The position numbers and the translations under genes were made by a program. DNA of 64,000 nucleotides from Stenocarpella maydis (Eukaryota; Ascomycota; Sordariomycetes; Diaporthales; Diaporthaceae), in assembly GCA_002270565.1 (NCBI GenBank), contig NQMI01000120.1, positions 1 to 64,000 on the forward strand, read 5' to 3'. Positions 1 through 11,215 of the stretch are shown piece by piece; the first letter of the stretch is position 1, and every line of letters starts with the position of its first letter. Below the pieces are notes generated by a model, which searched no databases, was not told the origin of the DNA, and was given only the letters and a program-made list of their open reading frames with translations.

Positions 1-422
1 GGAGCCGCGTCCAGCGCCGCCAGATGCGGCACCCGTCTGCGGTGAAGAGGCGGAGGAGCTGGGCCTGGGGCGGGAAGTAGCGGAGGGCCCTGGGCCGCAG
101 GAGGTGGAAGACGAGGTTGTCTACCGCGTATCGGAGGAACGGGTACGAGGATGTCACCAGGGCGCGCTGGGCCTCTGCGTTGGAGCGGTGGAGGCGGTGG
201 GATGACTGCTCTGCCTCTGAGGGGGGCTCGGAGGGCGTGCGCGGTGGGGCGGCGGCCGTGGTGGTGTTGGTGGTCCGGCTCAGCGAATCGAAGTCGGTCA
301 TGTTCAGGTAGACCAGGCACGTGTGTAGGAGGACGTAGTAGCTCGTGTCGATGAGCTGCTCTGTCGTTGGGGGCGGCGGCGGCGGCGGCTGTGTGCGGTG
401 TCTTGTTGTCTTGCTCTTGCGT

Positions 423-460
<38 letters not shown>

Positions 461-465
461 CTTGT

Positions 466-497
<32 letters not shown>

Positions 498-3400
498 GGC
501 GACTGACATGGTGATGGCGACGGCCTGAGGATCTGGAATCCCCTCCCCTCGAGGAAGAAGCGCCGCACCGACTCGTGAGCAGGCACCACGCGCTGGAGCC
601 CGAGCGGCTCGGACGATACCTTGGCGCTGCTGCTGTTGGTCGCCGTCCTCGCCCTTTCACCCTCGAGCCTCACAAGCCCCTGCGATATCCGCCACGCCCA
701 CCGCCAGAACTGCGACGGGTTGTCCGCCGGGACGTACTCGGCCCCTCCCCCGGGCTGCTGCCGGAGATCCCTGAGGCTCATGGGCGGCTCGATGTCGAGC
801 GCCCTCGTGCAGAGGTCACCACCGCCCCCGCGCTGGTCCCCGCCGTCCTGCGGCCAGGCGAGCATCGTCAGCCGGATCGCCACCAGGAGCTCGTTGAGCC
901 GCAGGGGCTCGGGCGCGAGCATGACCCACTGCATGAGCACCAGCGCGGCGCGCGCCTCCCCCGCGCCGAGGCGCCGGAGCTTCCACGCGTAGAGGTCGTC
1001 GAGCCGCGCCTGGGCGGCGTCCTCGTGCTGTTGCGCCGCCGTCGCCATGGCCAGCATGGACGCCGACGACCCGCTGCGGCTCCTGGGGGTGGATGGTGTT
1101 GGGGCACTCGTCCGCGCGGCCCCGGCGGTGCTGGTGGTGCTGGTGGCCGGCGGGCTGGCCTCGGGCGCGATGTCGTCGAGCATGCTGCACACGATCTCGC
1201 CCGACACGCCGTCCTCGCTGGCGTCGTTGACGATGGCCACCGCGTGCTCGAGCCAGAGCATCACGCCGCGCGAGCGCGACGCCAGCTTGGACGCCAGCGC
1301 GGCGCGGTCGTCGATGCCGGGAGGAGGGTCGCCTCGATGTAGCTTGTTACGTCCTCGGCGTTGGAGGAGGCCACGTCGACCGCCAGCATGGTGCTGCTGC
1401 TGCTGCAGTCTCCCATCTCGTCACGGCCCAGGTCCGCCGGCTTGGCTGCGGCTGCGGCGGCGGCGGCGAGTGGCCTGTCAGCCCCTCCTCGTCCTCGTCC
1501 TCCTCCGTACGGGTCCGTGTGCCGGATCGCAATGCTGGGGGCGGCGGCGGCTCCCCCACGCGATGCGGCACAGATGCTCAGCGTGGTGCTGCGCCGCGCG
1601 AGCTGGCAGAGGCACCAGAGGAGGTCGCGCTCGGTGGCGGGCGCTGTGGTGGGCGCGATGTCCACAAGGATGAAGATGCGCCTTGTCCCTGGTGTCTCGA
1701 CGAGCACGGGCGGCCTGGCGTTGCTAGAGTTGTCCGGGTCCCTGTCGGCCTGCTCGGGTTTGGCTTTTACCCCTGCTGCTGTCTCACGGCTGTCGCCCTC
1801 CTTCTTCTTGTCCTTGGCCTGTGGCTTACTTTTCTGGCGCGGTCCGAGTCGCAGGTAGTCCTCTAGGAAGAACGAGACGAGGCGCGCATCGTCCAGGAGG
1901 TGATGGCTGCGGTGGTCATGGCCATGATCAGACGGTGCGCCAGCGGCAGCATTATCGTCGTCGGCGCTGCCGGCACCCGCGGCCAGGCCCCCCTCCCTGT
2001 CGCCCACATTAATAGCTTTTCCCGGGGCGGCCGCGGCGGCCCCTGGGCGACGTTATTAATACCATCACCATCACCATCACCACCAGCTGCCTCCGCCGGC
2101 GCGCGGGAATAGGCTTTGGGCTGATGCGGCTGTGGCTCCCGGGCCCCGGCGCCACCCTGCGTCGTGCCGCCAGGCCCGGCGCATGAATCTGCTGGCAGGG
2201 GTGATGCCTTGGCCAGGGCGCCCACAAGGTTCCGCAGCCGCGGGTCGTGCGCCCACAGCTGGCTGAGGATGGCCCGCAGGGGTGCCGCTGTTTCATGTGT
2301 CGGGCCACCCGCGGTGCTGCCTCTGCCGCCACTGCCTCGTGTGCCCGCCTGGCCGGGGGGCTCGGTGTTTGTGATGTACTGCTGCTGCTGCTCCCGCCTG
2401 GTGTTTCCCTGGTCATCGCTGTGGTGTGGTGGTGGTGGTGGTGGTGGTGGTGGTGCGCCGTCTGATGTCTGGATCGCGGACTCGACCGGTGGCTCGCCCT
2501 CCACGGCAACGGCGACGGTGGCGCTGCTGTGGGTTGCGGGCGGCCACTCGGCCGAGATGTGGGAGAGGAGGGAGGAGAGGAGCTCAGACTTGCCGCATGC
2601 TGCTGGGCCGCGGAGCCAGAGGACCTTGTGGCGGTCTGCAGGGCTCTGGCGGTGGTACCACGACCTGAAGGCTGGGTGTCTGAGCAGCCAGGGCGGCGCT
2701 CTGCGGGAGGGCCGCCCTGGCGAGAGTATGGTCGCCGTTGTGGGCTGGGAAGGCCGGCTTGAGCTTCCAGGCGGGGCCAGGAACCGCAGGCTGGCCTCGT
2801 CCTCCGGCTTTGAGTGGTGCTTCTGCAAGAGGTGAGCTGTGGGCTGAGCCTTTCCAGCGCAGTACTGACTCGCGGAGGAGACGGGCTAGTGCCTTACCCT
2901 AAGAAGCTGGTGGTGCGCCAGCCTAAGGATGAACGAGGCAATGGAACGGTACCCATCGCTGCCAGCCGATGCGAACCTGCACACGTTGAGGTGGTTCGCC
3001 TCGATATACTCCGAGCCGTCCTCTGCGCCCTCCAGCCAGCCGGAGTCCCGGCGGAGGGCATGGGCCGCCCATGGCGACACAGCGCCGTCCCCCGTCGGGA
3101 TGATGATCTTCTCCCTGTACGTCTTTACCGGGAAGCCATATTCGTGGCGGATGTCATCCAGCGCCGCCCGGCCCTCGTAAGCCAGCGATGAGTCCCCGCC
3201 GAGGAGCTCTAGGAGGACGTGGTTGTGCATGCCGACGCCTACTGCTGCGGACGCCATGCTCTTCATGGCCTCAAACATGGCTCCGCTTGCCGAGTCCCGC
3301 AGGGGGCACCCGATGAAAACTATGCCTGCTACCGACGCCAGCAGGGGCCTGTTCTGGGTGTCCTCATAGGAGTAGGCGAGGCGGAGCATCTTTGAGACGA

Positions 3401-4280
3401 GGTCAGAAGACAAGACAACAGAGCCACAGCCGAACCCAGCAGCTTATTTGCTCACCTCTTTTACGATTATCCCACCAGTGCTGTGGGCCACCAGCACCAG
3501 TTCTCGACCGTGTCCGTGCTCTCTGTAAGAGGAGAGGAGATCGTTGACATCACTGAGCAGCTGCCTCCCGCGGCTGAATATGTCCAGCTGGCCCGGGACG
3601 AGCACCCCGTCCGACACGCGTGTGCGGAAACCCCAGGTCAGTATCCCCGCGTCGCGGCACAGGTCCGGGAGCAGGTCAGACGGCCAAAAGGTCGCCAGGT
3701 CGCAGGCCTCGTCGGCCTCGTCCTCGTCGTCGCCGCCGTCGCCTAAAGCGACGCCCGGCGACCACGGCCGGTGGGTTCTATAGCACATATTAGTAGGGTA
3801 ATGGCATAGAAGAGAACCCACCTAGGTTGCGGTACTCACGGAGCTCGGGGCGAAGCTCCGGGGCCACCAGGCCCAACTCCACGTCCTGCCCCGCCCCCGG
3901 AGCAGGGGAGCCGCGCCGGGCACGGCCAGCCCAGCCCAAGACCCATTCTCGAGCTTGGCGCCGGTGGCCCCCCGAACGCCCCGGGCCTCCCGCCGCTGGG
4001 CCCAGCGGGCGACTAGGGAGAGGTTAGTGGACCAGCTAGAGAACCGGGTGAGGGTGCTGGGGGAGTTGGCGTTGTAGGAGTGGGTGGAGTGGGAATGGGC
4101 ATTGTAAGTAGGAATGATAACTTGAACGTAGGAGTTCAAGCTGGTGTTATATTTTGATAGGACTTCATGACTTACCCCAGTCGGCCACCAGCGGGCACCA
4201 CACTTGCCCACCGCGGCGAACACGCCGAACGCACCGAGGACGACGGACACCACCGCCCGGGTGTCTCCCGACGGAGCCAT
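1..4280 (-). CDS. NLR-type protein: serine-esterase-like hydrolase + NACHT (3' end outside window)
   Basis: Partial gene running off the left edge. Proposed exons: 4280-4176, 4012-3840, 3777-3456, 3389-2898, 2822-1. Exon 1 encodes a hydrophobic N-terminus. Exon 3 holds FWPSDLLP and the nucleophile elbow VAHSTGG of a DUF676/PGAP1-like alpha/beta hydrolase; exon 4 continues it (GIVFIGCPLRDS, then the His-bearing EANHLNVCRF). Exon 5 has a Walker A, LRGPAACGKSELL, and a Walker-B-like RRIFILVDIA, followed by helical repeats and LVLMQWVMLAPEPLRLNELL, typical of the region after fungal NACHT domains. Asp8, Asn12 and Pro7 tracts lie in frame near 380-490. The frame slips by one base twice, near 2000-2100 and near 1317-1321, each next to G/C runs; the first could instead be an intron. 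The usual HGLGG segment of the hydrolase is not seen, so exons 1-2 are uncertain. Fungal members of this architecture act in non-self recognition; that role is inferred from family only. Confidence 0.75.
4041..4140. repeat. Degenerate GTTGTAGGAGTGGG minisatellite inside the first NLR intron
   Basis: Imperfect short G/T-rich units (GTTGTAGGAGTGGG, GGAGTGGGAATGGG and similar) fill most of the proposed intron 4013-4175. Related arrays occur near 20.7 kb and 23.2 kb on either side of NDC1. Confidence 0.5.
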
Positions 4281-5021
4281 GCCGGCAGAGGGGAAGGGGG
4301 GAAACAAAAAAAATTAAAGTAAGATATCGATTAATTAATAAAATAATTAATCGATAAAAATAAGGTATCCGGCGACGGGGCCGCTTCGTCGTCGGATAAG
4401 AATATACAGAGAAAAGAAGAAATGAGGAAATATTCTCGCTGTGCCAGAAGACGGGTTTTGTTTACGCGTGGATCGAGGAGGCGAACACTGTTACGCTTCA
4501 TGGCAGGCGCAACTCGCAAGCCAGCCTTCAAGTGCTCTTCTCCCGAGGAAGGTGTAGCGAACAGCCATGACTTGAAGTCACCTACATGGGTACCTAGGTA
4601 GGTACAGGCTGTGTATGTGGCCGCATTCTACAGCTTCTAAGTCGTAGCATCCGAAACCTTGGGTTTTCTTTGAAGTGTCTATGTTTACTCAAGTGTTCAG
4701 TCTCCAATACGAACAGACTTTACAAAACTCCAATAGGTAGCCTGCCGCTAAGAAAGTAGCGACAGCCTCGTCGTGAGGCTATCCGAGACGCTCTTGGAGC
4801 CGCGCATGGACTAGTAACTTTGAAACCCGCGAACTGTCAGACGACAAGTTGGTCTCGTCAATAAAAACCCTACCAGCGAAGCCCTCCCCGGCTTCTCTTC
4901 TTCACTCGCGCACACACATACCAAGCTCGCGAAGCCAGCCCTCCGTGAAGACCACGACATTTCAACCCCAGAAAACCGCACACAACCATACAGAACCAAA
5001 TCAAGCCACTATCCCCACAAG
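4281..5021. other. Intergenic region between the divergent NLR and small secreted protein genes
   Basis: No convincing coding potential. AT-rich directly upstream of the NLR start (4300-4360), with a GTACCTAGGTAGGTAC palindromic motif near 4590. It should contain both promoters; no specific binding site can be assigned. Confidence 0.5.
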
Positions 5022-5225
5022 ATGCGCCTACCGACCGTCATCCTCGTTGTCTGCGCGGCAGCTACCGCCCTGGCAACGCCACTAGTCCCACGGGACGAAA
5101 AGCTCTCCTGTGATGAGAAGAGAAGATCGGATCCACACTGCCTTTGCGAGCTGGGTGCGGAACCCTGGTTCAAGCTCATGTTTTGTCGCAAGCTGCCGAC
5201 ATGCAGCGAGTGTGGAACGTCCTGA
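5022..5225 (+). CDS. Small secreted cysteine-rich protein (67 aa), effector-like
   Basis: The ATG opens a 67-residue ORF with a textbook signal peptide: basic MRLP start, hydrophobic VILVVCAAATALA and a likely cleavage after Ala18. The mature part has six cysteines (positions 30, 40, 42, 55, 61, 64) in about 49 residues, compatible with disulphide bonds, and a basic/acidic stretch without domain similarity that I recognise. Small secreted Cys-rich proteins of this kind in ascomycetes include effectors and antimicrobial or surface proteins; no specific function can be given. An alternative model removes a short intron (GTGCGG near 5154 to CATGCAG near 5206), replaces the tail and continues to a TAG near 5272 (ending ENCAHKCLDELFAIG). 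It would also be Cys-containing but has a weak donor. Transcript data would decide. Confidence 0.55.
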   Translation: MRLPTVILVVCAAATALATPLVPRDEKLSCDEKRRSDPHCLCELGAEPWFKLMFCRKLPTCSECGTS

Positions 5226-7202
5226 AAACTGTGCCCATAAGTGTCTCGATGAGCTGTTTGCCATCGGGTAGCCAAGGACAGGTGAGCGTTGAATACATAT
5301 TTGGCAATCTTGTCATTTCAGGTCCAGCTCTATATGTTCCGACTAGATTTTCTTAGGGTATTCTGATGCAGGCCGCTTACTTCAAAGTTTTCACGGAATT
5401 GGGATGATGCTATTCCATGCTTCTCTACTGTTAGACACACAACGCAGTGGCTTTTCACGGAATCCACTGCTGCTTCGTCTGTCTAGTCGACTTGGGCATA
5501 GAATATATCTCTTAAACCTACATTTGCCTTCTTTTCGCATGTGTTTTGTGAGACATACAACCCCCCTTCTTTTTCTTGGAACCTCCAGATGTCGTATGGT
5601 TGGTAGTAGCCTGCCCACCTCCTCAAGGCGATTGCAGCTATTGTGACTTCTCTCTTGTTTACAGCTGTTCCTGAACGCAGGCACATTTGTAACTTCCCCG
5701 GAATTCACCGGGCTAAAGCCAGTACAGTACACTATTGTGGTCTCACGACTCTTGGTAGCACAATATCGTGTGTGTTAGTTGTCGTGAAAAGTTTTCTATC
5801 CATCTCATCGCTCCCAAACCTCGATAGACAGTCCCAGGAGAGTTCGAAACATCCTCACCTACCAAAAAGAAGAATAATGATCCATAATATGAGACGATAA
5901 TATTCGGTCACGTCAACACCACCATAGAAACCCTGCATGCTTGGTCCAGCGGAGACGGTGGCATAGCTCACACCGAGTCTCAGCCACGCTTCATTTGGCA
6001 GTGAAAAAGCAGTTGCATGATTTATATGCTGTCATCAGCTGTTTAAACAGGGGATCAACGCACGTGGGATGCTAGATGTCGGTTGCAGAATGAAGAAATA
6101 CAAGAAACCGACTTCGCTGCAAGCAGCGACACCAGGGATAAGTGCAGAAGGGAGTAACAGGGCCGAGCTAATACACTAGGGGTCTAGGAGTATGAAGCCC
6201 TCTGGGAAGCAAGAAGCAAGAAGCCCCCTGGGAAGTAAGAAGCTCTAAAGGGCCTGGGAAGGAAGGGGGCCTTCTAAAAGGAAGGGGGCCTTTTGGCAGG
6301 GGAGGAGAGGGGAGGTCTGAGAAGGAGGGAGGAAGGTAGGTCTGGGAAGAAGGCCTATGCTCCCTCTTATCTTATCCCGGATTCATATCTAATCTAACAT
6401 TTATATTAAATCCAGTGGTAGGAAGGAAACCTTATAGATTTAGCTCAAGTACATCCGTGAGCGTTCCTCGCAGCTCGTTCCTTACCTTGAGCTCGGCCCA
6501 CTCCACTTAATTACGAGAGCCGATATCCATTGCGCGTTGATGAGAAATCCAGCTCGTAGCGATTTGGGCCTCATCCATTCGACATATTAAAGACCCAGAC
6601 TAGGCGGGCCAAGCCATGAAGACAACCCTTCTAACCGAATCTTATGACCTCGGAGTTGTAGATAGTGGGCGCTAGAAATAGACTGGATCTATCGGCGCGG
6701 TGGTTTGGTAAAGACCTCGCGCAGGGCATACCGACTTCACATGAATGAGCCCCTGTCGGCGGGTGTATAGTTTTATACCGTACTTATTAGTACCGAGGAC
6801 TTCTGAACCTACCCCGTCATGCACATGTGCAAGTGGCCAGAGCCTATTCGTAGGTAGCGAGCGGATCGTCATGGCGCGGAGATGTCACCATAGTAAAGGC
6901 CTGCAGTTCAGGCAGTTCAAGTTACGCGGAGGTAGGCCGATGTCTCCACAGAGGCGATTCGCAGACATTTTCTTTAGAAATTTCGCATTTATGGCTACAC
7001 GTCTCTCGACTTGATGGCGCTTGAGAATAACAGGTGGGACGGTCCGGATGTTATTTATAGCAGGCAGATTGACCGGTAGCAAATCTTGTTGACCTCTGTC
7101 TACCTGGTGGGAGTTGTGGTATCATACCTCGACTTGGGAACTTCATGGCACCGGCCCTTTGGCACCCAGTGAGGACTAAGAGGACGGGGTCGCAGCGACG
7201 AC
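5226..7202. other. Gene-poor intergenic DNA
   Basis: Only short ORFs without domain features. Around 6190-6360 there is a purine-rich, internally repetitive stretch (AGAAGCAAGAAGC, GGAAGGGGGCCTT units). Nothing else can be supported. Confidence 0.5.
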
Positions 7203-7272
7203 AGAGTGGTGGGAATCGAACCCACTTGACTACCGGCTAGAGCCAGTGCTCCTTACCATTCGGACTTACTCT
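7203..7272 (-). tRNA. tRNA-like sequence (probable tRNA pseudogene or tRNA-derived element)
   Basis: On the minus strand a perfect T-arm (GTGGG TTCGATT CCCAC) containing a canonical B box is preceded by a D-arm-like GTCCGAATGGTAAGGAGC. AGAGT at one end pairs with ACTCT at the other, giving a body of about 70 nt. The anticodon stem ACTGG/CCGGT forms with one G-T pair, but its loop CTCTAG has only six bases, so no anticodon is certain (CTC, TCT or CTA are all possible), and the outer acceptor pairs are mismatched. It overlaps the stop of the short ORF at 7266-7487. A functional tRNA is unlikely; decay or a SINE-like origin fits better. Confidence 0.35.
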
Positions 7273-7487
7273 TCGTCACTGCGACGGCGACGACGTCGGC
7301 GCTGCATGACAAAGGGCGACTCATCGCTGCTCAGGTCCGGGGACGGTGTGCGCTGATGACGACGGCGCTGGGAGCCCGAGCGGTTGTGCTGACCGGACGT
7401 AATGGTCTCGGTCAGCTGCTCCAAAGCATTCAGGATGTTGCGGTTATCATCTGGACTCGCGGCGGTTCTCGTACCCGGACCGGAAGG
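7266..7487 (-). other. Short Arg-rich open frame, possible terminal exon or element fragment
   Basis: An open frame of about 73 codons, without an early ATG, follows a possible acceptor (ACATAG). It encodes a Ser/Pro-rich segment (RTPSPDLSSDESPF) and ends in a run of seven arginines plus SDEE directly before the tRNA-like sequence. Residue use is protein-like, but there is no recognisable domain and no partner exon. It may be a gag-type or gene fragment. Confidence 0.2.
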
Positions 7488-7740
7488 CTATGTAATGGTG
7501 TAAGGGGTTTGGAAAGAGTCTCGGCTAAGAGGCAAGAAATAACGTGATACTTCTCTGTTCGAGGACCAGTTTTTAGGCTACGGTTCCTCAAGGCCTGGGA
7601 CGGTCTTCGTTGAAATTAGGTTGCAGTCATCGAGCGTGCTTAAAGATCCTCGGCCTGGATCTTAGCAGTATGTGGAGAGCCGGGTTGTTGGGCGAGGCTG
7701 AGGTGGATGCAGCCAGTCGAGGGATCAAAGCAGCACCAGG

Positions 7741-7764
7741 CCTAGGTACCTAGGTACCTAGGTA
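7741..7764. repeat. (CCTAGGTA)3 palindromic microsatellite
   Basis: Three exact tandem copies of the 8-mer CCTAGGTA. The TACCTAGGTA motif recurs singly elsewhere in the window (near 4590 and 54365). Confidence 0.9.
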
Positions 7765-7927
7765 TGCTGCACGCTTAATTTCTTGTACTCCGTACTGGGT
7801 GCGCCCCACACAAAAAGCCGGGTACATGAACCGTCCGGTAAGATGCGGCTTAAATGCGGGGTTGAGGAGCCGGCGGTACGAGGGAACTGGGTGTGCTGCA
7901 CGCTTAATTTATTGTACTGGGCGCGCC
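7765..7927 (+). repeat. Pair of direct repeats (copies 7765-7805 and 7894-7927)
   Basis: Both copies share TGCTGCACGCTTAATTT, then TTGTACT, then GGG(T/C)GCGCC. Copy 1 carries a 7-bp internal duplication-like CCGTACT. They are about 130 bp apart and could be the remnant of a small duplicated or inserted sequence. No coding content. Confidence 0.6.
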
Positions 7928-9500
7928 TAGGGGAAACAGCTGGACGCGTGTACTCTTGTTGATGGGCAGGGCTGCTCACGTTATCCTTCTTACTGTGGCG
8001 TGCCACTTCACTCACCTACCAGTCTTTTCGTCTTTTATTATCTTTGCCCATTCACGGCGGCCGCTTTGACCCTACTGCTTAACACTCTTCATCTCTCCTT
8101 TTTTTTTTTTAGCACTTCATACTCTCTTCTCCCCCACACTTGTCATTCCGCTGTGTGCCCAGGTGGTTACCACACCCGCACGACCAAACCGCGACGGCCA
8201 ATAACATAATTTGCGCAGCATTGTACGCATCATCACTACACCGCAATGATTGCTTCGAAGTTGTTGGCGAGCACTGCTTTTCGAAAAAGAAATCCCAAGT
8301 TGCTGAAGGGCCAGCCGCCCGGATACCCCTGGCGAGCTAAGGGTTGTCAACCGGGATTCCTGGTAAAGCCCATCTCGTCCCATGCACACGTCGCTCAAGC
8401 ACCGTCGCCTCGCCCTGTCAAGCACGAGCAGAAGGCGGGCTAGAAAGGCTGGAAGGCCTGCACGCATGCAGACGGGTGGCTTTTTGTCACATCTCGCGCC
8501 CAGCTTCAACACAGCCGAGCTGCATGTACCGGACTTCAGCTAAACAAGCACTCTTATGGCTTCACTGGCTTGAGGATCGCAGTGACCTATCACTCTGAGC
8601 GCTACCGATTTGCGGAACGGGCATTGTTGACCGTTGGGTGGCGGCTTCGAGTACTAACTTTCTTATGGAAGAGGTGACATCGCGCATCTCCCACCACGGC
8701 TATATCCGAAGACCAGAGAGACCTGTCACGCTACGTCACAAGATGTCTCAAACCAGCTGTTCTCGTCTTCTCTAAACCTGAGGCCCATAGGTTGGCCCTG
8801 GCACTCGAGCTCAGGCTACCAAGATTCTCCTTGGGGATTGATGGTTTCCTGTGACTCGACACTTAGTGGAATGACGTAGCAGTTAAGTCCATGGTGACGA
8901 ACCTCAACGGCCAGGCCCTGTTTGTATCTCTGCGCGGCCTGTAATAAGCCTCGTCTTCAGCCACCAGTGCAAGGCATACACTGCCCGTACTTAGTAGACA
9001 TCCACGGAGGCCTTGAGTACGCGTTCCTTCACCTGCCTACACACTCGTGCTCAGAGGTGTCACTTGTCACTTGTAGCTGCATAATGAAGATTTCACATTC
9101 CACAAAAAAAATTCGGTGCACCATATCAAGCGAGATGCTTCTTCAGGTCGCAGATGCCGCCCTCCGGGGTTTCCGGCCAGGTCCTCGGGCACAAGACCAG
9201 GGCCAGGGATCCTCTGCACCGTTGATAGCCACTTGCTTTTCCGGCACACATGCCAATTATACGCCTGCCTAGCCGCCATTCCCACTACCTGCATACCCCT
9301 TTACACCAACAGAGGCCCGAAAGTCGCCTGCATGCACCAAGCAACCAAACGCCTGGTGCCGATTTTGACCATCGACAGGGGGCTCTAACAAAGAGACGGG
9401 GGTGGAAGTGGCTTGCCAGGGTGGGCAGTGGCCAAGAGACCCCCAGGGTTTGGCTTAATACTATGGTAGTCAGCCGCCAATGTGTGTTGGTCCATAACAC
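7928..9500. other. Intergenic DNA without supportable genes
   Basis: Short ORFs on both strands lack domains, signal peptides or consistent splice sites. A T10-11 run sits near 8100. I see nothing else. Confidence 0.45.
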
Positions 9501-9799
9501 GGGAAGGCTATATGAAGAATTAGCTAACTACAGCACATACCTACTATATATGCAGCATATATGCGGGCCTGAGTTAGGAATGAAAACTTATAAAGCTAGA
9601 GCTAGAAGCAGGGGTAGCAGAAGATATCTAATATAATAGTTAATATAGGTATAGCGCCCGCACTATAGTATAGCGCTATAGCATAAGGAAATATGGTATA
9701 AAACTAATGGTTATTAATACCTAGTGGTAACTATAATAAAGTTAGCAGAGACCTACTATTAAGCATACTCTATATATACCGTGCAGATGAAAGCACAGA

Positions 9800-9860
9800 A
9801 CTTACTATTATTATTATTATTGCTATTATTACTATTGCTACTGCTGCTACTACTTCCATA
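9800..9860. repeat. Imperfect (ATT/ACT/GCT)n trinucleotide tract
   Basis: Runs of TTATTATTATTATTATTG grade into CTACTGCTGCTACTAC units over about 60 bp. Confidence 0.8.
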
Positions 9861-10429
9861 AAAAAGAAAAGAAGAGAAGAAAAGGAAGAGAGAAGGAGGT
9901 TATATATAAATAGCTATAAGGGCATATTATTAGTATAGCGGTAATAATGCTATTTAGAATAATAGCTAACCCCTAAAGATAATAATAAGGGCGCTAATAA
10001 TAGGGACTACCTTAAATAATAAGAAAACCCTAGTTAAACCTCTAACTATACATTATTGCTATTGCAACCAATTAGTATTCCCAACCCAAGCAATACCCAA
10101 CCCAACTGCTATTATACCACACTATAATAAGAGTCACATTACGCCCTTCGGATTAATAATACACCAGATACACTGCTATAACTCTCCATATATACAGTAC
10201 CTATATAAGAGAATGGTATTAGGATATTGCTCCTAGGGATAGGAGCTTGGAAGGGAGAGCAGCTTATTAGGACCCGGGATTGCATGCTCGAAGGAAGCAT
10301 CAAGGAAGCAGCAATATTGCTGCTTGGACCTATACTAGCCTACAAAAGGAATAACTTAGGATTAGAAAGAATGACTTAACAACCCTCAGAATGAGCAGAG
10401 CATAAAACAAGGCTAGTCATGACGGCGGC

Positions 10430-10626
10430 AAGGCCGCGCAGAGACTGCATAGCGTAGACGCGGGTCGGTCTATAAAAGGGCAGCTAAAGAAGGGGATGGG
10501 AGAAGGAAGGAGGAGGGCAACAATCAGTAGCTCCTCACTCCTGAATAAACTGCTCCCTCGCTCCGCACACACTGAGCCTACGCTGCGTGCACTCATTCAC
10601 TCTACTCACAACCTTACACCCTGACA
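10430..10626 (+). mobile_element. Solo-LTR-like fragment of an LTR retrotransposon (3' part)
   Basis: Reads like the promoter/terminator half of a fungal LTR. TATAAAA lies at 10471-10477, a purine-rich leader follows, then CTGAATAAACTGCTCCCTCG (AATAAA at 10544-10549), a CT-rich stretch and a terminus ACACCCTGACA at 10616-10626, the form expected if the LTR begins with TGTCAGGGTGT. No such 5' end is visible upstream and no primer-binding TGG follows, so this is a truncated or mutated solo LTR. Superfamily is not assignable. Confidence 0.4.
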
Positions 10627-11165
10627 GCGTGCTCACGCGGTATGAGTACCCTGCCGCTGAGAGGCCTCGATGAGCAGGTCGCTAGATTGATAGCTCGCTC
10701 CACATACATAGTGCAGAGTTACAAAGCAGAACTCTTCCTACGTGTAATGGATATAACTCCCAAGAAGAACACCCAAGCGTGATTTGAGGGTCACCCGGCA
10801 GGACATTTAGGGTACCTGCAGCATACTGTACTGTCACTGCGGCTGCCCACATGGCCGTACGATAGCTAGAGGATGACGAGTGAAGCAACAAACCATTGCG
10901 GGATAGCCTCTGATAAAGGTCGACCCGGTTACTGAAGAGCGGCGGTCGCCAGAAAATCAAGCGAGAGTTCGAGGCTTGGGGTGGGCGAGCACGCATGCGG
11001 AGCTACTACAATTTCCTGGGTGAAGCCTCAGTCTCGATGCGGGACACAAGGAAATCTCTAGTGGCGTCAGTCGGCTTGGGATATTTCAGCGGCTGAGTCG
11101 ATATGACCAATCAGCGACGGGCAGATACCAGTAGGTGCTCCGCCCTGTTTCCTGCGTTGTGGCCT

Positions 11166-11173
11166 ATGGTTGA
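11166..11173. repeat. Left target-site duplication of the MULE (ATGGTTGA)
   Basis: ATGGTTGA immediately left of the left inverted repeat is identical to 14172-14179 right of the right repeat. The next bases differ as G versus A, so the original duplication may have been 9 bp. Confidence 0.85.
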
Positions 11174-11215
11174 GAACGCAGATATTCGCATCCACAAAAA
11201 CGGATGGTACATCCA
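11174..11215 (+). repeat. Left terminal inverted repeat of the MULE
   Basis: A 42-bp terminus that is the reverse complement of 14130-14171 with one A/G mismatch at its seventh base. Confidence 0.9.

Larger units (their letters stand above)
9501..11165. other. AT-rich, stop-dense repeat compartment left of the MULE
   Basis: From about 9510 composition shifts abruptly to A/T-rich with dense TAA/TAG triplets in all frames and many short TA-rich motifs, as expected of old RIP-mutated repeats. It contains a (TTA/CTA)n trinucleotide tract at about 9800-9860 and the LTR-like fragment ending at 10626. No intact gene. Confidence 0.6.

Noticed and set aside
575..1342. 255-codon plus-strand ORF
   Set aside because: Antisense shadow of the NLR gene: Pro/Arg/Gly-rich composition produced by GC-rich third positions opposite a frame with clear NACHT-region motifs.
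7203..7221. Retrotransposon primer-binding site (TGGTGGGAATCGAACCCAC)
   Set aside because: It matches a T-arm, not the acceptor end used for priming, and no LTR end lies directly before it.
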